53,052 bases of DNA, taken from the NCBI GenBank assembly GCA_019694255.1, contig JAIBCI010000010.1, forward strand, positions 1-53,052, written 5' to 3'. This document shows positions 34,899-43,410 of this stretch, piece after piece. The DNA comes from Saprospiraceae bacterium. Lineage in GTDB: Bacteria > Bacteroidota > Bacteroidia > Chitinophagales > Saprospiraceae. The notes below the pieces were generated by a model. The model made no database searches. It saw nothing but the letters and a program-made list of their open reading frames with translations, and was not told the DNA's origin. Position 1 is the first letter of the stretch. Each line of letters opens with the position of its first letter. Position numbers and translations under genes: made by a program.

Positions 34899-35000
34899 TT
34901 AACAGCCACCCAACAGTAAATTGGAAGGTAGGGTCAATTTGTTAAGTTGAATGTTTTTCAGTGCGCCAAGTACGGCTTGTTTTGAAGTTCTTGCTTCCAT
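34899..35000 (-). CDS. 33-residue peptide with C-terminal cysteine, candidate pheromone precursor
   Basis: ATG at 35000, TAA at 34899-34901. Begins MEARTSKQAVLGALK and ends TLPSNLLLGGC. Support for translation: preceded by an AT-rich leader of the kind seen before Bacteroidota starts, closely followed by a strong hairpin terminator, codon use unremarkable, and the same strand as its neighbours. The only Cys is the last residue, so after S-prenylation its carboxylate could be methylated without CAAX-type trimming. The C-terminal part is hydrophobic, the N-terminal part basic and helical like a leader. The Gly-Gly also recalls double-glycine leaders, but only one residue would remain after cleavage there. 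Role is inference from the neighbouring synthase, ICMT and sensor genes. Confidence 0.65.
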   Translation of the reverse strand: MEARTSKQAVLGALKNIQLNKLTLPSNLLLGGC

Positions 35001-35147
35001 TTTAGATAAATTTAAAAATTAAAAAATAAGTAAATCCAATTTTTTGGCTGTCGTGATTCGCAAATTACCGACTGGGTTATGTGAGATCAGACAGACAATT
35101 CATTTTGACAAAGGCAAAGATGCCTGCAAGTGTCTCAGCAGGCTTTT

Positions 35148-35181
35148 CACTTTTTTCCCAATTGCTTGCACTTTTCTCCCA
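35148..35181. promoter_or_regulatory. 13-bp direct repeats 21 bp apart upstream of the peptide gene
   Basis: CACTTTTTTCCCA at 35148-35160 and CACTTTTCTCCCA at 35169-35181 (on the minus strand TGGGARAAAAGTG twice), 12 of 13 positions equal, start to start exactly 21 bp, i.e. two helical turns. AraC-type regulators often bind such tandem sites. The neighbouring upstream gene encodes a sensor with an AraC output domain. Located about 150 bp upstream of the peptide start, in the 265-bp gap. Confidence 0.55.
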
Positions 35182-35265
35182 TTTATCATAAATAGTTGAA
35201 AATCAGGGAGATAAAATTTTATTTTCTAAGGAAGGAGCAGAAATATTTCTCTATCGCGACCAGAA

Positions 35266-38200
35266 TCAGGGTTTTAAGGCCATTATTTCTCGGAATTCAG
35301 AAGGGCTCATTCCTTTTTCTGTCTGAAAGACCCTTGCAAAATAGGCGGGTGAGTTGAAACCGGAAGCATAAGAAATTTCAGAAATGCTAAGGTCTGATTG
35401 TTCTTTCAGAAGCTTTTCTGCATGTCGAAGACGCAATGTGCGGATCAATCTTACCGGAGGTTGACCTGTCAATGCAGTTACTTTACGGTGAAGCTGGCTT
35501 TTGGACATTCCCATCTCTTTGCACATGGATTCATTATCCAGTTCTGTTTCAGAAATTCTTACCTCAATCCAGTTACATAACTTGCGATAAAAAAGGTCAT
35601 TGTGCTTGACTTCTTCAGGCGCCAGTCCATCCGGGGCAAGATGGGCTGTTGGGTTCGGTTCCTCAAGTGGAAGTGGTTGAAGGTAGCGCCTGGACCAATC
35701 CCGTCTTAGCTGAAACAGATTTTTCAACGTCAGCTGAAGTTCCAGGGGGTCAAATGGCTTTGGGAGATAGGCATTGGCCCCGATGGAAAGGCCCTTGATC
35801 CGGTCTGACGCCTGTACCTTGGCGGTAAGCAATACTACAGGTACATGGCAGGTTACAGGATCCAACTTCAATTTATGTAATAACTGAAAGCCATCCATCC
35901 GGGGCATCATGATGTCTGAGACAATGAGATCCGGCACCAGCTGATGCGCCAGCTCAAATCCCTTTTGTCCATCTTTTGCTTTGATGCATTGATAATGGTC
36001 CTGAAGGCATTTCTCAATATACTCAGCGATCTCTGGATTATCTTCCACGATGAGGACTATGTTGTCTTGCCTTACAGAGCTTTCAGGTTTTTCTTCCCGC
36101 ATTTCGAAGCTTTGAGCATGAGACAAGTACTCAATTGCTGGGGCTTCTGTGCGGACTTCATCCAGAGATGTCCCGCCTTCGGACAAAAACCTGATAGTAA
36201 AACAGGAGCCTGCGCCCGGACTGGAAATTAAGCTTAATTGTCCTCCGGCTTTTTCAGTCAATTCTCTTACCAGACTTAGTCCGAGTCCAGATCCCGACTG
36301 CAAGCGGTTATGATCAGACTGATAAAAAGGCTCAAAGATCATCTGGCTTTCAGCATTACTCATTCCGTGACCATTGTCTTTGACGGTCAACTCGTAGAAC
36401 ATCAAACTCTCAGAATTTTTATTGTGATCATTTCCCACGTGCAAAGTGAGGCTGACCGTACCTTGTTCCGGAGTAAATTTTATGGCGTTGGTTAATAGGT
36501 TTTCGATAATCTTTTGTAGAACGTCCGGGTCAAACAAACAATACCATTCATTACAATTGGAATGGAAGACAAAATGGATCTGTTTGCGATCGGCTAACGG
36601 TTGAATTCTTATGAAGCAATCTGAGATAAATTGCACAAGAGGTCCCCTTCTCGGTCTTATTTGTATATGACCTGATTCGGCTTTTGCCAAATCGAGCATC
36701 TGGTTGACCAGTTCCAGCAGGCGTTCGCCCGCGGAAGCTATTTTATTAAAATGTTCCCCATCACCTTGATGAGATTCTTCACCAAAACGGGCATACCCCA
36801 GGATCAGTGTAAGTGGAGTTCGGAATTCATGGGTGATATAAGAAAAAAACCTGGATTTCATATCGTGCAGTTGCTTAAACTGAACTGCATTGACCTGTTC
36901 CAGTTTTCGGTAATAATTGAGTCTCTGATATTTGAATATGGCTAATAGGATGATTAAAGAGATGAGTGTCAGGAACCAGGTGCTTTGATAAAAATATTGC
37001 TGTACTTCCAGATTGATGGTGTATTCCTCACTCCAATCGCCCATTAGACCGGCTCCACGAACCCTAAGTAAATGATGACCGGATGGAAGCCAGGGCATCT
37101 CAATGCGGTTTTGATAAGTATAATTCCATTGTTTGTGAACACCATCCACCCGATAGCTGAGTTGCGCAGGGTGATCTGACGATCGGCCGGTCAGGGTAAA
37201 TTCAAAATCACAGTATCGGTTGGAGGGAGGCAGAACCAGTTTGCGGATTTTTTCAGCATCAAGTCTGTATCGCTTTAATTCCGCTCCAACAAAATGACTG
37301 ATTTGCACTGGCTTGATCCTGTCGGGTGATTCCATTGAACCACCCAGAAGATCCTCAGACCTGAACAGGTTGATCCCATTGATGGTGCCAAACACAAATC
37401 TTCCATCGGATAATTTGAGGCTGGATCTTCTATTGAACTCATTGTGAGACAGACCATCTTCCTTATAGAATTTTACAAAGGAATTTTTATTTTTAAAATA
37501 ATAGGCGAGACCATCGTAACTCGCCACCCACAGGTTGATACCATCAGCGATTATACTGGCTATTTTCATATTGGGCAATCCTTCTGAGCGACTATAACTT
37601 TGCAGGTTGCCCGATTGAGGGTCGTAGCCAAACAATCCATTTCCCAAACTTCCAAACCAAAGAAGGCCATCAGCGGTTTGCTCGATACAACTCACTTGAG
37701 ATCCGGTTTTTCCATCCCAGATTTTGAGTGTTTTGAATTTTTGGGTTTTCGGATCAAAGCACTCCACTCCGTCTTTCTGTCCAATCCAAAGGATGCCTTG
37801 TCTGTCCTTGAATAATACGGAGGTGCCGCTCATTCGATTTTTTTGTTCTGGTCGGTTTGAAGTGAGCTGGTCAACACGGTCATTACCTTCCTTCCAATGG
37901 TAAATATTAGTTTGCTGATGGTCCAAAGAAGCAATCAAATACCAGGCACCTTTTTCGGCTGGAACAAAATCGTAGATGTCTTTAAGATACTGTTTTACAG
38001 TTTTGTCTTGAATATGAGCTTTTATCAAACGCGTATTTCGGTCAACCCAAATCCCTCCTTCATCATCGCAAATCATTTTGGAATAATCATCGCTGATTTG
38101 GATTCTGTTTTTTCCTTGTACAAATGGATATTCTTTTTCCTCACCTGAATTCAGATTTACCGACATGATATCCTGATATGAGGTGGAGACGAGCAGCATG

Positions 38201-39438
38201 CTATCTCCAGATTCTCCGATGCCCCGAATTGGAAAAAGACCACCTTCCTTCGCCTTATCGCCGTAGATGCGTTCATGGGTCAGATAGTTTTTTACCTTTG
38301 ATTCTTTGACCCGATATTGTGCGATGCCATGATAACCGTAGGCAAAAAAATGTTTTAAAAAGTCATATGAGATTACTCCACGATATTGCGTTGGGACTGG
38401 AATTACTTCAGACATTTGTCCGGATTCCTCCTCATAAAAAAATAGAGCTGTTATATAGTTGTGAAAATTATTTTTATTAGCGAATGCCAGGTTTCCTTTA
38501 GCATCGGTTTCGTGAAATGAAACGTCTTTCGGTAGTTTTGACAATTTACTCCATTGATCGGTGACGCAATCATATCTAAATAAAAAGCCCATCTCTCCAT
38601 CAACCAGATAGAATTGTTTACTACCCGAAATAATGAAGTATGCAGATTTTATAGGATCCCACTTTTTAATTTTCCCTTGATCCAGGAAGTATGTGTATTC
38701 CCGGATTCTACCGGATTCCGGAGAAATGCGGTGAATGTAACTTTTATTCGAAAGATACCATACATATCCGCCCATCACGCTGTAAGGTTGATTTCGATTT
38801 ACTTCCGAACCGTAAGAACGTACGCTGTCACGAAGAGGGAGAGAAAGTAAATCTTTAAAATATCCATCAGGATGGAAGTAGTATACTCTTACTGAATCAT
38901 GGTCGAGTGTTCTCGATACCAGAAAGGAATTCTGGTTCTCATCTACGAGAACTGCCATAGGGGATTCCTTCTTCGATTTGAAGTGATCATGTGAAATCTG
39001 GTGAAGGATTCCGATTTGATACTGATAGATGCCATATGATGAAAGGTCTACCCCACTTAGATAAATAAGGAATCTATGATCCGACAGTGGGACCATTCTG
39101 TAAGGTATCCCAGAGTAGGCAATCCCGTTTGCATCTGACATTGGAAAGGATTGAAAGGATAAACCTCCCCACCGATTGAGTTCGCCGGCAGTAGCAAACC
39201 AATATAGACCATCTTCGTCCATTGCAGCATGCATAATCTTGTTTTCAGATAAACCATCTTTGGCATCCATTACCCGCAGAAAAGAATAGCTTTTTTGATG
39301 GACTGGCGTCTGACCAAATGAGATACCCCATAGCAAATAGAAGACGATCAATGATAACAAGTTGTTCCTTCCACAGATTACAAGAAAGGATGAGGGGACC
39401 CTGACTGTGTTTAAATTGAATTGCAGATTTTTTTCCAA
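35266..39438 (-). CDS. hybrid two-component system protein (HTCS), propeller sensor with AraC output
   Basis: 1390 residues. N-terminal export signal (about 27-43), a double beta-propeller sensor of Reg_prop type (about 50-730, with WFATAGELNRWGGLSF, LWIGQKDGVECFD, LWFGSLGNGLFGYD), a Y_Y_Y domain, and a membrane helix (about 815-835). Then HisKA with His870 in THEFRTPLTL, HATPase (Asn980 region NLLTNAIKF; GSGLGL at 1049-1054), a receiver (1126-1238, phospho-acceptor Asp1175 in VSDIMMPRMDG, Lys1227) and an AraC HTH (about 1290-1386). Such proteins usually sense glycan fragments and control polysaccharide utilisation loci, but no SusC/SusD pair or glycosidase is near. The next genes on the strand are the Cys-ended peptide, synthase and ICMT. 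Confidence 0.93.
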   Translation of the reverse strand: MEKNLQFNLNTVRVPSSFLVICGRNNLLSLIVFYLLWGISFGQTPVHQKSYSFLRVMDAKDGLSENKIMHAAMDEDGLYWFATAGELNRWGGLSFQSFPMSDANGIAYSGIPYRMVPLSDHRFLIYLSGVDLSSYGIYQYQIGILHQISHDHFKSKKESPMAVLVDENQNSFLVSRTLDHDSVRVYYFHPDGYFKDLLSLPLRDSVRSYGSEVNRNQPYSVMGGYVWYLSNKSYIHRISPESGRIREYTYFLDQGKIKKWDPIKSAYFIISGSKQFYLVDGEMGFLFRYDCVTDQWSKLSKLPKDVSFHETDAKGNLAFANKNNFHNYITALFFYEEESGQMSEVIPVPTQYRGVISYDFLKHFFAYGYHGIAQYRVKESKVKNYLTHERIYGDKAKEGGLFPIRGIGESGDSMLLVSTSYQDIMSVNLNSGEEKEYPFVQGKNRIQISDDYSKMICDDEGGIWVDRNTRLIKAHIQDKTVKQYLKDIYDFVPAEKGAWYLIASLDHQQTNIYHWKEGNDRVDQLTSNRPEQKNRMSGTSVLFKDRQGILWIGQKDGVECFDPKTQKFKTLKIWDGKTGSQVSCIEQTADGLLWFGSLGNGLFGYDPQSGNLQSYSRSEGLPNMKIASIIADGINLWVASYDGLAYYFKNKNSFVKFYKEDGLSHNEFNRRSSLKLSDGRFVFGTINGINLFRSEDLLGGSMESPDRIKPVQISHFVGAELKRYRLDAEKIRKLVLPPSNRYCDFEFTLTGRSSDHPAQLSYRVDGVHKQWNYTYQNRIEMPWLPSGHHLLRVRGAGLMGDWSEEYTINLEVQQYFYQSTWFLTLISLIILLAIFKYQRLNYYRKLEQVNAVQFKQLHDMKSRFFSYITHEFRTPLTLILGYARFGEESHQGDGEHFNKIASAGERLLELVNQMLDLAKAESGHIQIRPRRGPLVQFISDCFIRIQPLADRKQIHFVFHSNCNEWYCLFDPDVLQKIIENLLTNAIKFTPEQGTVSLTLHVGNDHNKNSESLMFYELTVKDNGHGMSNAESQMIFEPFYQSDHNRLQSGSGLGLSLVRELTEKAGGQLSLISSPGAGSCFTIRFLSEGGTSLDEVRTEAPAIEYLSHAQSFEMREEKPESSVRQDNIVLIVEDNPEIAEYIEKCLQDHYQCIKAKDGQKGFELAHQLVPDLIVSDIMMPRMDGFQLLHKLKLDPVTCHVPVVLLTAKVQASDRIKGLSIGANAYLPKPFDPLELQLTLKNLFQLRRDWSRRYLQPLPLEEPNPTAHLAPDGLAPEEVKHNDLFYRKLCNWIEVRISETELDNESMCKEMGMSKSQLHRKVTALTGQPPVRLIRTLRLRHAEKLLKEQSDLSISEISYASGFNSPAYFARVFQTEKGMSPSEFREIMALKP

Positions 39439-40355
39439 ACAGCTTCCTCCTTAATCTTATTGGCAATTGAGAAACTTGAAATAGTCCCTCAAATATAATT
39501 GAATTGACTGGTAAGTTTTGTATATTGAATTGTGCTGTCTGTAAATAGGTTGAATTATTGTGATTTCATATGTAAAATTGGTCTCAGTATTGCAATTCAA
39601 AATCTTATTAATCCTATAATTGAGTAACAGTACAATCTTTATATTTTCAATACCAAAATAATTGGTTTAAATTCTTATACTTCGCGTTAATAAGTTCCAA
39701 ATAAATTAACTGTAAGACCCCAATTTTCACCTTGCAACATGTTTTATCCGGAGGAATAGAATAAAGCAATATAAACTTAAGGGTCAATCTTCAAAGCAAT
39801 ATAAACTTGCATTTTAAATATGAATCTTGTGAATTAAATCCTGATGAATTTTCCCAAGATGGTATATATCCAGATAGCTAGTACCGATTTTAAAAAACAA
39901 ATCGACGAAGGTAAATCATTGCCAGAATGTAGTCAATATTGTAAATCCTAAAACATCCTGGGGTGCTTTCACAGGTGAATTAATTAAAGTATCATGCTAG
40001 AAGCTAATTTCTAATTAGCAGCCATTATTATTCGATCCTAATTTCAAATAACAAGATAAGATCCAATCAAACAGACCAAGCTATCCCGCGCGAAATGTCA
40101 CCCTGATCTGGAAGGTCAAATACTGAATCAGAATAATTGAGAAAACTCTAATTGATCGCATCCTATTGAGACCGAGTTAAATTGAATCAACGGATTGAGA
40201 TTCGTTATAAGCTTTTGGCAAAATTCATTCACGACTGGGTTGGTCTGTTAACAGCAAGGCGGAGAGAATGGCATTACTGGTTGCACAAGTAAATAAAAGG
40301 ACAAATAATAACATGACAAATAAAGTCAAATAGACAAAAATTAATACTTTTGGAA
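39439..40355. other. 900-bp gap, possible decayed insertion sequence
   Basis: No supported gene. A 16-bp direct repeat AAAGCAATATAAACTT occurs at 39763-39778 and 39793-39808, and GTAAGACCCCAATTTTCACC near 39713 and CTGGAAGGTCAAATACTG near 40108 recall the multiple end repeats of IS21-type elements, from memory only. Two GACAAATAA copies at 40300 and 40315 lie just upstream of the Fic gene and may be its control sites. Confidence 0.35.
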
Positions 40356-41438
40356 ATGAAAGGTGAATTCAATGGGCTCCTAAAGGCAATTAGACAGGCT
40401 AAAGGCCTCAAAATCAAAGAAGTATCCTTTATTTCCAAAATTGACCAGGCTTTGATCAGTAAATACGAAACAGGAAGCCGGATACCAACAGAGGACCATT
40501 TGCAGGCATTAGCCTCCGCTTATCAGGTTGAGTTAGGGATCTTAAGGAATCCATTTATCGCAGAGAAAATCTACAATCTTGTCAGGTACGAACAGGATCT
40601 TGATTCGATCTGGGCCTTGGCCGAGACCCGGATTGAATATTTAAAGCGATCTGATCGGTCCGGTTCTTTTGATCTGCCGGAAAAAATCAGGTTGAGATTG
40701 CTAAAGTTGGATCATTTGAATCTCGAATACAAGAGACTTCAAAAACAACAAAATACACAAAGAGAAAAGACACAAAAGTATTTTGCATTAAACTATACCT
40801 ATGAATCCAATAAGATTGAAGGCAATACGATGACATTGCAGGAGACCATGTTGGTGATTAATGAAGGCATTACGATCAGCGGTAAATCGGTCAGGGAACA
40901 TTTGGAGGCGATTAATCATTCTGAAGCCATTGAATTGCTTTTCGATTTTGTCCAAAGACATCAGCGGTTTGATGAAAGAACTTTACTTCAATTGCATGGA
41001 ATGATCTTGAGAGGCATTGATCGCCAGAATGCGGGAAGTTACCGTAGGAACAATGTACGAATACTGGGTTCGTCTCATACCTCACCTGAACCATATCTTG
41101 TACCAAAGTTGATGGAAGATTATTTTCATTTTTATGAGACGAATGTGATGCGAATCCATCCGGTGATTCTTGCCGCAGAAATGCACGAGCGACTGGTAAC
41201 TATTCATCCGTTCATTGATGGTAATGGTCGTACCAGCAGATTGGTTATGAATTTAATCCTCATGATGAATGAATATCCTATTGCTATATTAAAAGGAGAT
41301 CAAGATTCGCGATTGTCTTATTTCAAAGCCCTGGAACAAGTTCAGATTGATGCCAACCCAATTCCATTTTATCAATTGATCATTGACCGGTTGGAAGCCA
41401 CATTACTGGAATATATCGAGTTACTGAGAACGAAATAA
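40356..41438 (+). CDS. Fic family protein with N-terminal XRE-type HTH
   Basis: 360 residues from ATG 40356; a TTG two codons earlier is possible. Residues 6-62 form a Cro/CI helix-turn-helix (AIRQAKGLKIKEVSFISKID, YETGSRIPTEDHLQALASAY). Fic core: HPFIDGNGRTSRLVMN with catalytic His and the GNGR anion hole. An inhibitory motif SNKIEGN, [S/T]xxxE[G/N], precedes the core (class II). Fic enzymes usually transfer AMP to Ser, Thr or Tyr; the target is unknown. The HTH suggests self-control or toxin-antitoxin-like behaviour in one chain. GACAAATAA repeats upstream could be its operator. Confidence 0.92.
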   Translation: MKGEFNGLLKAIRQAKGLKIKEVSFISKIDQALISKYETGSRIPTEDHLQALASAYQVELGILRNPFIAEKIYNLVRYEQDLDSIWALAETRIEYLKRSDRSGSFDLPEKIRLRLLKLDHLNLEYKRLQKQQNTQREKTQKYFALNYTYESNKIEGNTMTLQETMLVINEGITISGKSVREHLEAINHSEAIELLFDFVQRHQRFDERTLLQLHGMILRGIDRQNAGSYRRNNVRILGSSHTSPEPYLVPKLMEDYFHFYETNVMRIHPVILAAEMHERLVTIHPFIDGNGRTSRLVMNLILMMNEYPIAILKGDQDSRLSYFKALEQVQIDANPIPFYQLIIDRLEATLLEYIELLRTK

Positions 41439-41543
41439 AATAATTCATCACAGATTAGGTACTAGTGATCGGAACAAGCAGTGTATTGGCACAAGTACCA
41501 GGCCAAGGTGTGACAGGTTAAAACTTGCGCCAAAATTGAAATT

Positions 41544-43040
41544 TTATCTGTCTGAATTTTTTACCACTTTATAAATCCTATTCTCGTTACCGAGTTTTAC
41601 AAAGTAAATTCCATTTTGTAAGCGCTGCATATCAATTGAATTGTCATTGATTACCTTGTATTGACCTGAACTCACTAACTTTCCTGATTGGTCAAAGATT
41701 AACACTGGCTGACTTGAAAGCTGATTGTTTGCAGTAAAGTGAATGAATCCTGTCGTTGGGTTCGGATAGAGAATGTCAGCATCATTTTGAGCTGTATTTT
41801 CATGAATACCTGTCGATGAATCGTCAGAAATTATTTTGACGATCAGCGTTCCATAAATGCTGGCGCTGCCATTACCACTTGAATTGGGTTCAAAGTCGCC
41901 AATGATCTTGAAAGAATTTTGGCCCTCTTCCAAATCCAAAATGGCATTGATCTGATAGAACACGTAATTGTTATGACTTACATTGGGTTGCGCCAATATT
42001 TTAGTGGAGTCTGAAAACCCTTTTGTTGAATTAATGAGCGTTAAAGATAGAATATCATCCAATGCGCTTTGACTATTTCCTATAAATGTAACCAGCGCTT
42101 TTCCTTTGTCTTTGGATGGTATGATTAATTCTCCACAGGTTTTGTTGGCATCGTTTTTCTTTAATTCATGCGCTATTTCCTGATGATGCACAGTAAAATC
42201 CTTACGATCGTTAGGAATAAACTGCAAATTGAAATTATAAATAAAACCATTCCGGTCATACGTGCTGTCACCTTTCAATTTTTTGGAGAGCAGGTAAACG
42301 TTTTGTGTTCCGGGAGTAACATCGTATATTTTACAATATTCAAATAGCTGTGTATTGTAAGAAACATTTTGAATCATTGTAATATTCTCATTTTCCTGAT
42401 TCCATTGACCATCCAGACTGGATGAAAGTAATAATTCTTCTTTCGTATCTCCATTGCACACGCCATCAACAATAACAATTAGTTTTCCCTCTTCTTTATT
42501 TTGAATTGATAATGAATCAATTCTTTTTTCTTTGGATGATAATAGTACCGGATAGATAATACTTCCTTTTGCTTTGACTACCTGATTGTTGGCGGAGGAT
42601 GCAATAAATTCAACTGTAAGCCGACCTTTGATTGTAGCCCTTCCATTTCCTCCGAGATCTACAAAGTTTTGTCCGACCGCATAAAATTTCTTTAGCCCTT
42701 TTGAAACAGGATACAGTCGCGAATGCGAAAAGTAATTGATGATATGGGTTGAATCATATGCGTCAACACCTATGTTACCATCATTTGAGAACCAACTTTC
42801 GGCATCACTTGCAGCCAACACGATTCTATCAAAAGCACTACTCCAGACATTGCCTTCAAATTTTACGATGACGTAACCATCGGAAGGAGCATCCACTTCC
42901 AGTTCTCCAAGTACCACCGATTTGGGAGTTCTTAAATTAGCGTTGATGATTTCTATATCCTTTTGCCAGAAGTCATTCTGTGCAAATAGTGATAAAGAGC
43001 TTAGAAGGGAAATCAGAAAGTAAATATACATTTTCATCAT
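41544..43040 (-). CDS. secreted repeat protein with T9SS type A sorting domain
   Basis: 498 residues. Signal peptide 1-20 (FLISLLSSLSLFAQ). The body holds three similar beta-rich modules of about 110-130 residues; modules 1 and 3 share a pattern of ELEVDAPSDGYVIVKFEGN against ELIIPSKDKGKALVTFIGN and both end in a GNG(R/S)A(T/S)I(K/Y)G strand. The C-terminus is a clean sorting domain: ADILYPNPTTGFIHFTANNQ, VLIFDQSGKLVSSGQ, LQNGIYFVKLGNE. Exported by the T9SS; ligand unknown. Single gene. Confidence 0.8.
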   Translation of the reverse strand: MMKMYIYFLISLLSSLSLFAQNDFWQKDIEIINANLRTPKSVVLGELEVDAPSDGYVIVKFEGNVWSSAFDRIVLAASDAESWFSNDGNIGVDAYDSTHIINYFSHSRLYPVSKGLKKFYAVGQNFVDLGGNGRATIKGRLTVEFIASSANNQVVKAKGSIIYPVLLSSKEKRIDSLSIQNKEEGKLIVIVDGVCNGDTKEELLLSSSLDGQWNQENENITMIQNVSYNTQLFEYCKIYDVTPGTQNVYLLSKKLKGDSTYDRNGFIYNFNLQFIPNDRKDFTVHHQEIAHELKKNDANKTCGELIIPSKDKGKALVTFIGNSQSALDDILSLTLINSTKGFSDSTKILAQPNVSHNNYVFYQINAILDLEEGQNSFKIIGDFEPNSSGNGSASIYGTLIVKIISDDSSTGIHENTAQNDADILYPNPTTGFIHFTANNQLSSQPVLIFDQSGKLVSSGQYKVINDNSIDMQRLQNGIYFVKLGNENRIYKVVKNSDR

Positions 43041-43410
43041 GTTATAGTTTTATGGTTGAGGCACAAATATAGGATTTTAAGCTCTCCAAATCAATCCTAC
43101 TGTTCATAATTCGGCTAAGCCTTTACAGATTCATGGTAAAGTGTCACTTGCAGTCAAAACTTTCGCCAGTAATGCAACTTTGATCGAGCTTATACGATCA
43201 CACATCAGTTTTATGCTAAGGATATAAGTATTGCTTATTCCGAGGCAATGAACTACAAATTAAGCATTATGAATAATTACCATATCAGCAATTAAAGAAA
43301 AATAAGGAAGGCAAAGCTTCACGATTCATTAAAATGGATTTATAGTATTAACCCTTTAAAACTGAATTTAAAAATAACAACATTTGTCGTCACAAGTCAG
43401 GGTGGAAATG
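43041..43410. other. 370-bp gap, nothing seen
   Basis: AT-rich sequence without a coding frame, repeat or hairpin that I can support. Presumably contains the promoter of the secreted protein gene at 43040. Confidence 0.5.

Noticed and set aside
34899-35000. Reading the Gly-Gly-Cys peptide as a double-glycine-leader bacteriocin
   Set aside because: Only one residue follows Gly-Gly, and no C39 peptidase/ABC transporter is nearby; the ICMT and synthase context explains a terminal Cys better. Kept as an alternative in the feature text.
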